NCBI GenBank assembly: GCA_947178575.1
Contig: CAMWYX010000005.1
Location: 1-64,000 of the forward strand
Reading direction: 5' to 3'
Source: an uncultured Ruminococcus sp.
Lineage (GTDB): Bacteria > Bacillota > Clostridia > Oscillospirales > Ruminococcaceae
DNA: 64,000 nt
In this document: positions 35,323 through 44,716 of the stretch, piece after piece
Numbering within the stretch: position 1 is the first letter of the stretch
How the letters are laid out: each line of letters starts with the position of its first letter
Notes under the pieces: generated by a model
The model's input: the letters and a program-made list of their open reading frames with translations, nothing else
Databases searched by the model: none
Told to the model about the DNA's origin: nothing
Program-made: the position numbers and the translations under genes

Positions 35323-36024
35323 ATGAAAAGAATACTGATTTGCGAAGACGAAGATACAATAAGAGAATTTGTTGTTATAAATCTTAAACGTGCAGGCTAT
35401 GATGTTGTAGATGTAAACTGCGGTGAGTCTGCATTGAAAACATTTGAATCCGAACACGGCAATTTTGATATAGTTCTGCTGGATATAATGATGCCTGGTA
35501 TCGACGGTTTCACGGTATGCAAGAAAATCCGTGAAAAAAGCTCCACTATCGGGATAATCATGCTTACGGCACGGACACAGGAAATGGATAAGGTCAGCGG
35601 TCTGATGATAGGTGCGGACGATTATATAACAAAGCCGTTTTCGCCCTCGGAGCTTACGGCAAGAGTTGACGCAATATACCGCCGTGTGTGCATGAGTTTT
35701 ATCAAGAACGAAAAACTTTCCGTTATAGAGAGCGGGCCGTTTGTTCTTAATCTCAAAAGCCGTACCGTAACAAAAAACGGTTCGCCGATTGAACTCACAC
35801 AAGTGGAATATCAGATTCTTGAATATTTCATGAACAACAAGAATACTGCTCTTGACAGAGCAAGTATACTCAATCACATATGGGGCGAAAGCTATTACGG
35901 CGATGACAAGATAGTTGATGTAAATATAAGGCGTATACGCATGAAAATCGAGGAAGAACCGTCAAGCCCCAAGTATATCATAACGATATGGGGATACGGC
36001 TATAAATGGAATGATATGCAGTAA
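35323..36024 (+). CDS. OmpR/PhoB-family response regulator
   Basis: A 233-residue response regulator with receiver domain (acidic CEDED, phospho-Asp in LLDIMMPGIDGF, Lys in TKPFSP) and winged-helix effector domain ending WGYGYKWND. AGGAGG precedes ATG 35323; the track start 15 residues earlier overlaps the lipoprotein gene. The kinase starts in its stop codon (1-nt overlap). Confidence 0.94.
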   Translation: MKRILICEDEDTIREFVVINLKRAGYDVVDVNCGESALKTFESEHGNFDIVLLDIMMPGIDGFTVCKKIREKSSTIGIIMLTARTQEMDKVSGLMIGADDYITKPFSPSELTARVDAIYRRVCMSFIKNEKLSVIESGPFVLNLKSRTVTKNGSPIELTQVEYQILEYFMNNKNTALDRASILNHIWGESYYGDDKIVDVNIRRIRMKIEEEPSSPKYIITIWGYGYKWNDMQ

Positions 36025-37430
36025 TGGCACGTAAAAGTATCACGAAACGCTGGATATTCAATAATCTCGGTGTTATTGTTCTTGCACTGATAGTTATTTC
36101 ACTTGTGGTAATTTATGCCATACAGAGCTATTATTATAATTCAGCAAAACAGTATCTCGTATCGAAAATAAACGCAGTCACAAGTGTACTGAGTATACAT
36201 TCTCAGGACAGTTCAACGAATTTTTCGGCTCAGGTTCGCAATATGCTTGAAACTTTCAATGAGAAGGACAAAATCGAACTCATGGCGATAAATTCAAAGG
36301 GTAGAATAGCTCTTACATCATCGGGATTTTCTCCGGAGGACGATTCGTTTATGCCGGATTATGATGATGCTATGGAGTCAGGCGAGGGAAGCTATATCGG
36401 CAGACTTGCCGGCGGAGAAAAAATACTTGCGGTATCTGTTCCGCTGTCGTCTTTCAATAATGAATACAGCTCTGTGCGTATGGTTACGTCGCTTACGGCG
36501 ATAGACAATACAATCAAGGGATATATATTATTCGTTACGGCGGTGTGTACGGCGATAATATTGATAATAGTGATAATGGGACTGTATTTTGCCGGTTCGA
36601 TAGTAAAACCTATCCGGCAGATAAGCAATATAACACGTAAATTTGCTATGGGTGATTTTTCTGTCCGTATCGAGAACAACACAGAGGACGAAATCGGCGA
36701 ACTCTGCACGGCTATAAATCATATGGCAGATGAACTTTCATCAGCCGAAGCAATGAAGAACGAGTTTATTTCATCTGTTTCGCATGAACTCAGAACTCCT
36801 CTTACAGCGATAAAAGGCTGGGCGGAAACTCTTATGGTTGACGGCGGAGAAAATCCCGATACCATGAAAAAGGGTGTCGGAGTTATTGTCAACGAGACCG
36901 AAAGGCTTTCGCAGATGGTTGAGGAACTCCTCGACTTTTCACGTATGCAGAACGGACATTTCACATTGCAGAATGCAACTCTTGATATACTTGCTGAACT
37001 CGGTGACGCAGTTCTTATCTACAGTGACAAGGCAAGGCGTGAGAGAATCGAAATAATTTACGATGAACCGGAAATGCTTCCGTTTGTATTCGGCGATAAA
37101 AACCGTATACGTCAGGTATTTATAAATGTTATCGACAATGCGGTGAAATATTCCTCCCCTGGAGATGTAGTCACAATAACCGCCAGTGAAAAAGACGGAA
37201 TGATAAAAGTTTCCGTGGCAGATACAGGGTGCGGAATCAAGGAATCGGATTTGGCAAAGGTAAAGACAAAATTTTATAAAGCGAATCACACACGGCGTGG
37301 CTCGGGAATCGGACTCGCTGTTGCCGATGAGATAATCGCCATGCACGGCGGAAAACTTGACATATCAAGTCAGGGCGAGGGACTGGGAACAACAGTTACA
37401 ATTATTATCCCTGCAAAAAGCAACAAATAA
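36024..37430 (+). CDS. Sensor histidine kinase (PhoR/ResE type)
   Basis: A 468-residue kinase with two membrane helices (about 12-33 and 168-192) flanking a 135-residue extracytoplasmic domain, HAMP (about 193-245), HisKA with SSVSHELRTPLTAIKGW, and HATPase_c with NVIDNAVKYS, DTGCGI and GSGIGLAVAD. No PAS domain. It is the partner of the response regulator just upstream. The signal could involve the co-transcribed lipoprotein. Confidence 0.92.
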   Translation: MARKSITKRWIFNNLGVIVLALIVISLVVIYAIQSYYYNSAKQYLVSKINAVTSVLSIHSQDSSTNFSAQVRNMLETFNEKDKIELMAINSKGRIALTSSGFSPEDDSFMPDYDDAMESGEGSYIGRLAGGEKILAVSVPLSSFNNEYSSVRMVTSLTAIDNTIKGYILFVTAVCTAIILIIVIMGLYFAGSIVKPIRQISNITRKFAMGDFSVRIENNTEDEIGELCTAINHMADELSSAEAMKNEFISSVSHELRTPLTAIKGWAETLMVDGGENPDTMKKGVGVIVNETERLSQMVEELLDFSRMQNGHFTLQNATLDILAELGDAVLIYSDKARRERIEIIYDEPEMLPFVFGDKNRIRQVFINVIDNAVKYSSPGDVVTITASEKDGMIKVSVADTGCGIKESDLAKVKTKFYKANHTRRGSGIGLAVADEIIAMHGGKLDISSQGEGLGTTVTIIIPAKSNK

Positions 37431-37477
37431 TATTTTTTAAAATCAGGATATAAAAATATTACAGGAGAAATATTACA

Positions 37478-38419
37478 ATGAGCAGAAATACACCGGAATC
37501 AGGTGAAAAATTTAAATCTAAAATCGGCGGACAGGCACTTATTGAGGGAATAATGATGCTCGGACCGTCAAATGGAGCAATGGCGTGCCGGCTTCCGGAC
37601 GGAACTGTCGATATCGAAATATGGGAGGAAAACAGCGGAAAAAATGCTCCGTGGTACAGAAAGACTCCGTTTATACGGGGCTGTTTCAATTTTGTATCGT
37701 CTCTTGTGAAAGGATATAAATACACCATGAAATCCGCCGAAAAACAGATGACGGAAGAAGAATCCGAAAACAGCAATGATGAAAAACTTTCGGAAAAGGC
37801 ATTCGGCATTATAATGATTATTGGTTCTTTTATCGGGGTAGCTCTGGCAATGGGATTGTTTTTCTTTCTGCCGAAGTTTCTGACAGGACTTATTCCAAAT
37901 ATTGCAGATACCGGAATACTTCGTTCCGTTATTGAGGGAATCATAAAAATTGCTCTTTTTGTAGCGTATATGTGGGCTGTCAGTCTTACAAAAGATATAA
38001 AGCGTCAGTATATGTATCACGGTGCAGAGCATAAGACAATAGCCTGCCATGAGGCAGAACTTCCGCTTACCGTTGAAAATATCCGGAAACAGTCAAGATT
38101 TCACAAACGTTGCGGAACGAGCTTTATATTTATAGTCCTGATAATCGGAATATTTGTTATGTGCTTTGTTCCGAAAGGATTATTATGGTGGCAGCGTTCG
38201 ATTATAAGTCTCTGCACACTTCCGCTTGTGGTAAGCATATCCTATGAGTGCATACGTCTTGCCGGAACATATGATAATATATTCACAAAGATTCTTTCTG
38301 CTCCGGGGCTCGCCATGCAGAGAATAACAACAAGAGAACCCGATGACAGCATGATTGAAATAGCAATAGAAGCCATGAAACCCTGTATACCGGAAGATAA
38401 AGAGGAAGATAAATGGTGA
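37478..38419 (+). CDS. DUF1385 membrane protein (YqhQ-like)
   Basis: A 313-residue membrane protein with the DUF1385 opening IGGQALIEGIMMLGP and the conserved segment YHGAEHKTIACHE plus RFHKRCGTSF. Three or four hydrophobic segments (about 108-130, 150-170, 205-225, 230-250). The biochemical role is unknown. It is typically next to prmC in Clostridia, as here, where the genes overlap by 7 nt. Confidence 0.9.
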   Translation: MSRNTPESGEKFKSKIGGQALIEGIMMLGPSNGAMACRLPDGTVDIEIWEENSGKNAPWYRKTPFIRGCFNFVSSLVKGYKYTMKSAEKQMTEEESENSNDEKLSEKAFGIIMIIGSFIGVALAMGLFFFLPKFLTGLIPNIADTGILRSVIEGIIKIALFVAYMWAVSLTKDIKRQYMYHGAEHKTIACHEAELPLTVENIRKQSRFHKRCGTSFIFIVLIIGIFVMCFVPKGLLWWQRSIISLCTLPLVVSISYECIRLAGTYDNIFTKILSAPGLAMQRITTREPDDSMIEIAIEAMKPCIPEDKEEDKW

Positions 38420-39264
38420 ACCGTCTGGAACTCTACAGGAAATGTATTCGGGAACTCGAAAAGAATGATATTCCCGATGCGGAATTTGATACAGCGTGTA
38501 TTTTTCAGGAAGCACTGAATGAAAAAAATCCGCTTTTCAGACCCGATGCCTCTGTAAGCCGTTCATGCGAACTAAGAATATTCAGCGATATTGAAAAACG
38601 CTGTAAGGGTATTCCGTTGCAGTATATCATAGGTAAATGGGATTTCTGGAAATATACTTTCAAAGTCGGCAAAGGGGTTCTTATTCCTCGTCCAGATACT
38701 GAAACCCTGATTGAAAACGTACTTGACATATGCAGAAAAAACAGTCTGAAATCGCCGAAAATTCTTGATTTATGTGCCGGAAGCGGTTGTATTGCAGTTA
38801 CGCTTGATAAAGAAATCAACAGTTCTGTTGTTTATGCTGTTGAAAAATCAGAAAATGCATTCCGGTATCTTGAGGAAAATATACGGCTGAACAATTCAGG
38901 TGTAAAATCAGTAATGGCAGATGTACTTGACGTTAAAACAGCGGAGAATTTCAGGGATTTTGATATAATCGTATCAAATCCGCCCTATCTTACGGCAGAG
39001 GAAATGACAGAACTTCAGACCGAAGTCAGACATGAACCGGAAACGGCTCTTTACGGAGGAACGGACGGTTTTGATTTTTACCGGGGTATTACGGAAATAT
39101 GGAAAAATTCGCTGAAAAAAGGCGGATATATATGCTTTGAATTCGGTATGGGACAGCACGAAGCAGTCGGGGAAATACTGAAATCACATAATTTCAAGGA
39201 TATTATATACAGTCGTGACGGTGGAAAAATAATACGTTCGGCTGTGGGAAAGCTGGAGGAATAA
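38413..39264 (+). CDS. prmC: Release factor glutamine methyltransferase PrmC
   Basis: A 283-residue SAM methyltransferase that modifies the GGQ glutamine of RF1/RF2. It has the HemK N-terminal helical domain, the SAM loop [14 protein letters not shown] and the catalytic NPPY (in IVSNPPYLT). Its start overlaps the end of the DUF1385 gene; recA begins 2 bp after its stop. Confidence 0.93.
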   Translation: MVNRLELYRKCIRELEKNDIPDAEFDTACIFQEALNEKNPLFRPDASVSRSCELRIFSDIEKRCKGIPLQYIIGKWDFWKYTFKVGKGVLIPRPDTETLIENVLDICRKNSLKSPKILDLCAGSGCIAVTLDKEINSSVVYAVEKSENAFRYLEENIRLNNSGVKSVMADVLDVKTAENFRDFDIIVSNPPYLTAEEMTELQTEVRHEPETALYGGTDGFDFYRGITEIWKNSLKKGGYICFEFGMGQHEAVGEILKSHNFKDIIYSRDGGKIIRSAVGKLEE

Positions 39265-39266
39265 AA

Positions 39267-40457
39267 ATGGCTAAAAAAGAACTTAAAAGCAAACCGTCAG
39301 TAATAAGAGTAACAGCAAAGGAGGATAAGCAGACCGCACTTGAAAATGCATTGAAACAGCTTGAAAAAAAATACGGTGCAGGAGCTGTAATGCGTCTCGG
39401 CGAAACAAAGGTGATGAATGTAGATGCTATTCCTACCGGTTCGATGATGCTGGATATGGCTCTCGGAATAGGCGGTGTGCCTCGTGGACGTATCGTGGAG
39501 ATATACGGTCCTGAAAGTTCAGGAAAGACTACCGTCGCACTGTCTATAATTGCACAGGCTCAGAAGTTTGACGGCGAAGCAGCATTTATCGATGTTGAAC
39601 ACGCTCTTGACCCTGCATATGCAAAATCTTTGGGAGTCAATATAGATAATCTTCTTGTATCACAGCCGGACAGCGGTGAACAGGCACTCGAAATCGCCGA
39701 AGCCCTTATACGTTCCGGAGCTATTGATGTTATTGTTCTTGATTCAATTGCAGCTATGACTACACGTGCCGAAATCGACGGCGAAATGGGTGACCTTCAT
39801 GTCGGACAGCTTGCACGGCTCATGTCTCAGGCAATGAGAAAACTTACTGCTGCAATTGCAAAATCAAACTGTGTCGCAATATTTATCAATCAGATACGTG
39901 AGAAAATCGGAGTTATGTACGGAAATCCAGAAACTACTCCGGGAGGACGTGCGTTGAAATTCTATTCATCAGTAAGAATAGAAGTCCGCAGAGGCGAAGC
40001 TATTAAAGACGGCGGAATGATAGTCGGTGCAAGCACCCGATGCAAGATTGTAAAAAATAAAGTCGCTCCGCCGTTCAAAGAAGCAGAATTTGACCTCATG
40101 TACGGCGAGGGAATTTCACGTACCGGAGAAGTTCTGGATATGGCAGTAGACCTTGATATTATAAAGAAAGGCGGTTCGTGGTTCAGTTACGGAGATAAAA
40201 AACTCGGACAGGGACGTGATAATGTAAAGGAACTGCTCAAGAATAATCCTGACCTTATGGAAGAAATCGAAGAAAAGATTCTTGAATGCAAAGACGAAAT
40301 TATGGCTCAGAATTTGATGAAAACTGACAGGAAAGAAAAGAGCAGGGCTGCAAAAGCAGCAGAAGAAGCTGTTTCAGGTAATATAAACAAAAGCCATGAA
40401 ATTGACATTCTGGAAAATATAGACGAACAGTTCGACGAGTTCACACCGGCTGAATAA
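39267..40457 (+). CDS. recA: Recombinase RecA
   Basis: A 396-residue RecA, longer than the usual 340-360 because of an N-terminal extension (about 15 residues) and an acidic C-terminal tail. It forms nucleoprotein filaments for strand exchange and SOS induction. Walker A is [12 protein letters not shown] and the family segment [32 protein letters not shown] is present. No LexA box is recognised, since the gene starts 2 bp after prmC and relies on an upstream promoter. recX overlaps its stop by 1 nt. Confidence 0.97.
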   Translation: MAKKELKSKPSVIRVTAKEDKQTALENALKQLEKKYGAGAVMRLGETKVMNVDAIPTGSMMLDMALGIGGVPRGRIVEIYGPESSGKTTVALSIIAQAQKFDGEAAFIDVEHALDPAYAKSLGVNIDNLLVSQPDSGEQALEIAEALIRSGAIDVIVLDSIAAMTTRAEIDGEMGDLHVGQLARLMSQAMRKLTAAIAKSNCVAIFINQIREKIGVMYGNPETTPGGRALKFYSSVRIEVRRGEAIKDGGMIVGASTRCKIVKNKVAPPFKEAEFDLMYGEGISRTGEVLDMAVDLDIIKKGGSWFSYGDKKLGQGRDNVKELLKNNPDLMEEIEEKILECKDEIMAQNLMKTDRKEKSRAAKAAEEAVSGNINKSHEIDILENIDEQFDEFTPAE

Positions 40458-41086
40458 TGAAAATAATATCAATAAGTCAGTACAAGGGTACGACATACGA
40501 GGTGGAAATTGACGGCGGACGGAAATTCTATCTGCATATTGACATAATAGCCGATTACGGTATCACAGCCGGTATGCAGATAGAACGTTCCGAACTGAAA
40601 AAAATAATATATGCTTCAAATTTCCGCCGTGCGTATCAGTATTCCCTGTACTGCCTTGACTACCGTGATTATTCGGCGGAGGAACTTTTTGAAAAACTCG
40701 TCAGAACATATAAAAATGAAACGCTGTGTCTTGAAGTAATAAGAAAACTGGCTTCGGCAGGTCTTATAAACGACAGACGATATGCGGAAAAGCTTGCCCG
40801 AAAATTTGTGGAAGTCCGTAAATACGGCAGAAAACGTGCGGAAAGCGAAATGCTCCGGAAAGGACTTGATTCGGAAACAGTCCGGAACGCCCTTGACATC
40901 TTTGAAGATGTCTGCACGGAAAATCTCAATGAACTTATAAATACAAAGTTCAGCCGTTTTCTTACGGACAGAAACGACAGAAAATCTACCGAAAAAGCAA
41001 AGAATGCACTTGTACGTCTGGGATATGGCTTTGACGAAATCAATACGGCAGTCAGGAATTACTATACAGAACATGAGGAGAGTTGA
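40457..41086 (+). CDS. recX: Regulatory protein RecX
   Basis: A 209-residue RecX-family protein that modulates RecA filaments. The RecX three-helix repeats are visible (YCLDYRDYSAEELFEKL..., DRRYAEKLARKFVEVRKYGRKRAESEMLRKG, ...ALVRLGYGFDEINTAV). It starts inside the recA stop codon (TAATG), so its translation is coupled to RecA. Confidence 0.9.
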   Translation: MKIISISQYKGTTYEVEIDGGRKFYLHIDIIADYGITAGMQIERSELKKIIYASNFRRAYQYSLYCLDYRDYSAEELFEKLVRTYKNETLCLEVIRKLASAGLINDRRYAEKLARKFVEVRKYGRKRAESEMLRKGLDSETVRNALDIFEDVCTENLNELINTKFSRFLTDRNDRKSTEKAKNALVRLGYGFDEINTAVRNYYTEHEES

Positions 41087-41091
41087 AAAAA

Positions 41092-42435
41092 ATGGCAGTA
41101 AAAGTAGGAATGGTATCGCTGGGTTGCTCAAAAAATCTTGTGGATTCGGAGCGTATGCTCTATAAGCTGAAAAAAAACGGATATGAACTTGTGACAGAAC
41201 CGGGAATGGCAGATGTGGCAGTAGTCAATACCTGCGGATTTATACAGTCGGCAAAGGAAGAAGCTATCGAAACTATACTCGAACTTGCGGCACTTAAAGC
41301 AGACGGAACATTGAAAAAAATCGTAATAACAGGCTGTCTCACAGAACGCTACAGGGAAGAAGCGGCAGAACTCTTTCCGGAAGCCGATGCAGTTATCGGA
41401 ATCGGCAATAACAAGGATATTGTTGACATTCTTAACGAAGTCATGAGCGGAAACCGTGTAGTAAAATTCGCCCCGAAACTCGATGCGGAACTGACAGGAG
41501 AACGTATAATATCAACATTACCGTTTTTCTCATATCTTAAAGTAGCGGAAGGCTGTTCCAACTGCTGTACATACTGTGCAATACCGATGATACGTGGAAA
41601 ATTCAGAAGTTTACCTATGGAGGACGTTCTTGCCGAAGCCCGTACCCTTGCGGAAAACGGCGTTACCGAACTCGTAGTCATAGCACAGGATACATCACGG
41701 TACGGCGAGGATTTGTACGGAAAATCAAAACTGCCGGAACTTCTCAGGGAATTGTGCAGAATTGACGGTCTTAAATGGATACGTACCCTTTACTGTTATC
41801 CGGAACGTATAACAGACGAACTTCTTGATACAATAGCTTCTGAGGAAAAACTTGTGAAGTATCTTGAAATCCCGATACAGCACTGTGACGGCGGAATACT
41901 CAGCCGTATGAACCGCTGGGGCGATGAGGAAAAACTTGAATCGCTGTTCAGGCATATCCGAAAAAAAATACCGGACGTCATACTCCGCACAACTCTTATA
42001 ACAGGATTTCCGGACGAAACCGAAGAGCAGTTCAATAAACTTGCGGAATTTGTTCAGCGTGTAAGATTCGACAGGCTTGGCTGTTTTGCGTATTCCGCTG
42101 AAGAAGGCACAAAAGCTGCGGAATTTGAAAATCAGATTGATACACAGACAGCAATTCACCGTGCAGATATAATCATGGAACAACAGCTTGAAATAACCTG
42201 TGAAAATAATCAGAAGCTCCTCGGCACTGAACTTACAGCAGTCGTTGAGGGATATGACCGTTTCGGCGAATGCTTTTTCGGACGCACCGCTCTTGACGCT
42301 CCGGATATAGACGGAAAGGTATTTTTCACATCGGAAAAACCTCTGAAAATAGGCGATTATGTTAAAATCATAATAAATGATACACTTGATTACGACCTGA
42401 TAGGAGAGGTGACAGGTAATGAATCTGCCGAATAA
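41092..42435 (+). CDS. rimO: Ribosomal protein S12 methylthiotransferase RimO
   Basis: A radical-SAM enzyme (447 residues) that methylthiolates an Asp of ribosomal protein S12. The UPF0004 N-terminal domain begins VSLGCSKNLVDSE, the radical SAM motif is CSNCCTYCAIP, and a TRAM domain lies at the C-terminus (about 375-445). RimO rather than MiaB is favoured by the SLGCSKNLVDSE opening. ATG 41092 is better placed relative to GAGGAGAG than TTG 41083. It overlaps pgsA by 17 nt. Confidence 0.93.
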   Translation: MAVKVGMVSLGCSKNLVDSERMLYKLKKNGYELVTEPGMADVAVVNTCGFIQSAKEEAIETILELAALKADGTLKKIVITGCLTERYREEAAELFPEADAVIGIGNNKDIVDILNEVMSGNRVVKFAPKLDAELTGERIISTLPFFSYLKVAEGCSNCCTYCAIPMIRGKFRSLPMEDVLAEARTLAENGVTELVVIAQDTSRYGEDLYGKSKLPELLRELCRIDGLKWIRTLYCYPERITDELLDTIASEEKLVKYLEIPIQHCDGGILSRMNRWGDEEKLESLFRHIRKKIPDVILRTTLITGFPDETEEQFNKLAEFVQRVRFDRLGCFAYSAEEGTKAAEFENQIDTQTAIHRADIIMEQQLEITCENNQKLLGTELTAVVEGYDRFGECFFGRTALDAPDIDGKVFFTSEKPLKIGDYVKIIINDTLDYDLIGEVTGNESAE

Positions 42436-43003
42436 ACTCACTCTTATGAGAGTATGTTTCATACCGTTTTTTCTGCTTTTCATGTATCTTGACATACCGT
42501 TTCATTATCTGATTGCACTTGTTATATTTGCGGCGGCATCGATAACCGATGCTCTTGACGGAAAAATAGCAAGAGCAAGAAATCTTGTCACAAATTTCGG
42601 TAAATTTCTTGACCCGCTTGCCGATAAGGTTCTTGTTATTTCTGCGCTTACTGTGTTTGTGGATATTCCCGAAATAAAAATGGGTGCAGTACCGCTGATA
42701 ATTATAAGTTCCCGTGAATTTATGGTATCGGGTTTAAGACTTCTTGCCGCCGACAGCGGAATTGTTGTGGCTGCCGGAATATGGGGAAAACTGAAAACCG
42801 CATTCACAATGGTAACTATAATAGCTGCGATTTTTTGGTTGAGCATATCCAATGATTTCGGATTTACAGTTCCGGATATTGTTGCAGGAGCTGTTGACAA
42901 CTGGATAATTCCGGTACTGATATGGATTTCCACGGCACTTACTGTCATATCCGGTCTTGTATATCTTAAAGGCTACTGGCATCTTATAGATACCGATAAA
43001 TGA
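42419..43003 (+). CDS. pgsA: CDP-diacylglycerol-glycerol-3-phosphate 3-phosphatidyltransferase
   Basis: A 194-residue integral membrane enzyme of phosphatidylglycerol synthesis. It carries the CDP-alcohol phosphotransferase motif with its Asp/Gly/Asp set (DALDGKIARA ... FGKFLDPLADK). Four to six hydrophobic segments. The start lies within the rimO 3' end, SD GAGGTGACAGG. Confidence 0.93.
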   Translation: MNLPNKLTLMRVCFIPFFLLFMYLDIPFHYLIALVIFAAASITDALDGKIARARNLVTNFGKFLDPLADKVLVISALTVFVDIPEIKMGAVPLIIISSREFMVSGLRLLAADSGIVVAAGIWGKLKTAFTMVTIIAAIFWLSISNDFGFTVPDIVAGAVDNWIIPVLIWISTALTVISGLVYLKGYWHLIDTDK

Positions 43004-43023
43004 TAAAAGAAAGGGTTGTTCAT

Positions 43024-43407
43024 ATGAAATGCTGTGCGGCACAGATAAAATATCTTGTGGCAATACGTGAACTTGCAGCTGAATCCGAAGATGTTAAAAG
43101 TGTTCAGATAGCTCGTTATTTAGGCGTATCACGTTCAAGTGTGAGCAAGACTCTGCGATGTCTTGCAAATTCCGGATTTGTATATGAAGATTTCTGCAAC
43201 AGTGTTGTTCTTACTCCGGAGGGAAATGAAGCGGTAGGGGAGATATTCCGCAATTTCAATGATGTGTATATATTTTTCAGGCGGTTTCTCAGGCTTTCAC
43301 ATGAAGAAGCACATTCCCACGCTCTGACTTTTGTAACTACATATCCGGAGGATACCTGCGAACGGCTGAAAAAAATCGTCCGCCGGACGATTAACAAAAA
43401 TAAATAA
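43024..43407 (+). CDS. DtxR/MntR-like regulator, altered metal ligands
   Basis: A 127-residue protein with an N-terminal winged helix like DtxR/MntR (KSVQIARYLGVSRSSVSKTLRCLANSGFV, LTPEGNEA) followed by a short dimerisation-like region. DtxR-family proteins use His/Glu/Cys ligands for Mn or Fe. Here the usual RRH segment reads RNFND and the EH pair in the second half is missing, so metal sensing may be lost or changed. Cysteines cluster near the start (KCCAAQ). ATG 43024 follows AAAGGG; the track's start at 43000 is inside the pgsA end. Confidence 0.75.
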   Translation: MKCCAAQIKYLVAIRELAAESEDVKSVQIARYLGVSRSSVSKTLRCLANSGFVYEDFCNSVVLTPEGNEAVGEIFRNFNDVYIFFRRFLRLSHEEAHSHALTFVTTYPEDTCERLKKIVRRTINKNK

Positions 43408-43409
43408 TT

Positions 43410-43450
43410 AAAACCGCTGAGGAATTTTTATAATCCCCAGCGGTTTTTTT
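43410..43450. terminator. Bidirectional terminator between the regulator gene and dnaJ
   Basis: AAAACCGCTG-loop-CAGCGGTTTT with T-run on the plus strand and the A-run complement giving T on the minus strand. It ends both convergent transcripts. Confidence 0.82.
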
Positions 43451-43451
43451 A

Positions 43452-44606
43452 TCAGAAATTCAGTTTATCCTTTATTTTTTCAAAGAAGCTCTGACGTTTT
43501 GTGTAGTTCTTTTCTGAAAGCGACTCCTCAAAATTTTTCAGGAGTTCTTTCTGTTTTTTGGAAAGATTCTTCGGAACTTCCACGTAAATTTTAACATATT
43601 GATTTCCACGGTCGCTGCGGTTTATTTTCTTCACGCCCTTGCCTTTAAGGCGGAATACTGTGCCGGATTGAGTTCCCTCGCCTATAGGATAGCGGACATC
43701 TCCGTCAATTGTGGGAACTGTTATTTCATCTCCGAGAACCGCCTGACTGTAGGTAACAGGGATTTCGCAATGAATATCATATCCCTCACGTGAAAATATC
43801 GGGTGATTTTTTACCGATACATTCAGAAGCAGGTCGCCGGAAGGACCTCCGTTTATACCGCAGTCACCCTGACCGCTGAGGCGTATTGTCTGACCGTTGT
43901 CAATACCGGCAGGAATATCCACAGATACAGTTTTCTGAACACGTGTACGTCCTGTGCCACGGCATTTCTGACAAGGATTTTTGATAATCTTACCTTTTCC
44001 GGAACAGTGCGGGCATGGTCTTGTCGAGGAAATTGCACCGAGAGGAGTACGCTGAGTTGTTTTTATTGTGCCACGTCCCTGACAGTCCGGACATACTTCA
44101 GATGAACTTCCTGCACTTGCTCCCGAACCGTTGCAGGAATCACAGACCGCCATCCGGAATATTTTGACTTCCTGTTTCTTACCCTGACAGGCGTCCATGA
44201 AGTTTATAAGTACAGATTCCTGAATATCAGAGCCACGTTTTGGAGCATTGACATTTGAGCGTGAGCTATTTCCTGTAAAGCCGCCGAAACCTCCGAAAAT
44301 ATTCTCGAAAAGGTCGCCTATATCTCCGAATCCGCCCATGCCTCCCATACCGCCCATACCGCCGAATCCGGCGTTTCCGTCAACTCCGTCATGGCCGAAC
44401 TGGTCATAGCGTGATTTCTTTTCGGGGTCGGAAAGAACTTCGTACGCCTCGTTTACTTCCTGCATCTTTTCAACGCACGAAGGGTCGTCAGGATTCAAGT
44501 CAGGGTGATACTCTCTTGCTTTTTTCTTATAGGCTTTTTTTATTTCGCTTTCAGAAGCACCTTTTTGCAATCCGAGGACTTCATAGTAATCTCTTTTATC
44601 TGCCAT
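43452..44606 (-). CDS. dnaJ: Chaperone DnaJ
   Basis: A 384-residue co-chaperone of DnaK. J domain (1-70) with HPD in REYHPDLN, Gly/Phe-rich linker (GFGGMGGMGGMGGFGD), four zinc-binding CxxCxGxG repeats (about 145-215: CDSCNGSG, CPDCQGRG, CPHCSGKG, CQKCRGTG) and C-terminal substrate domains. The ATG at 44606 follows a GGAG sequence; the track's TTG at 44621 adds five residues. Last gene of the hrcA operon. Confidence 0.96.
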   Translation of the reverse strand: MADKRDYYEVLGLQKGASESEIKKAYKKKAREYHPDLNPDDPSCVEKMQEVNEAYEVLSDPEKKSRYDQFGHDGVDGNAGFGGMGGMGGMGGFGDIGDLFENIFGGFGGFTGNSSRSNVNAPKRGSDIQESVLINFMDACQGKKQEVKIFRMAVCDSCNGSGASAGSSSEVCPDCQGRGTIKTTQRTPLGAISSTRPCPHCSGKGKIIKNPCQKCRGTGRTRVQKTVSVDIPAGIDNGQTIRLSGQGDCGINGGPSGDLLLNVSVKNHPIFSREGYDIHCEIPVTYSQAVLGDEITVPTIDGDVRYPIGEGTQSGTVFRLKGKGVKKINRSDRGNQYVKIYVEVPKNLSKKQKELLKNFEESLSEKNYTKRQSFFEKIKDKLNF

Positions 44607-44659
44607 ATGTTTATTCTCCAATCAAATCAAAACAGGATTCTGTCTGTAAATACCGCCAA

Positions 44660-44682
44660 CCTATGCGGAGATACCGCATAGG
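44660..44682. repeat. Hairpin in the dnaK-dnaJ gap
   Basis: CCTATGCGG-AGATA-CCGCATAGG, a perfect 9-bp stem without a T-run on the coding strand, so a processing or stability hairpin rather than a terminator is more likely. Confidence 0.55.
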
Positions 44683-44716
44683 CTGAAAGTAGCAAATATA
44701 TAATCAGGACAAGTTA

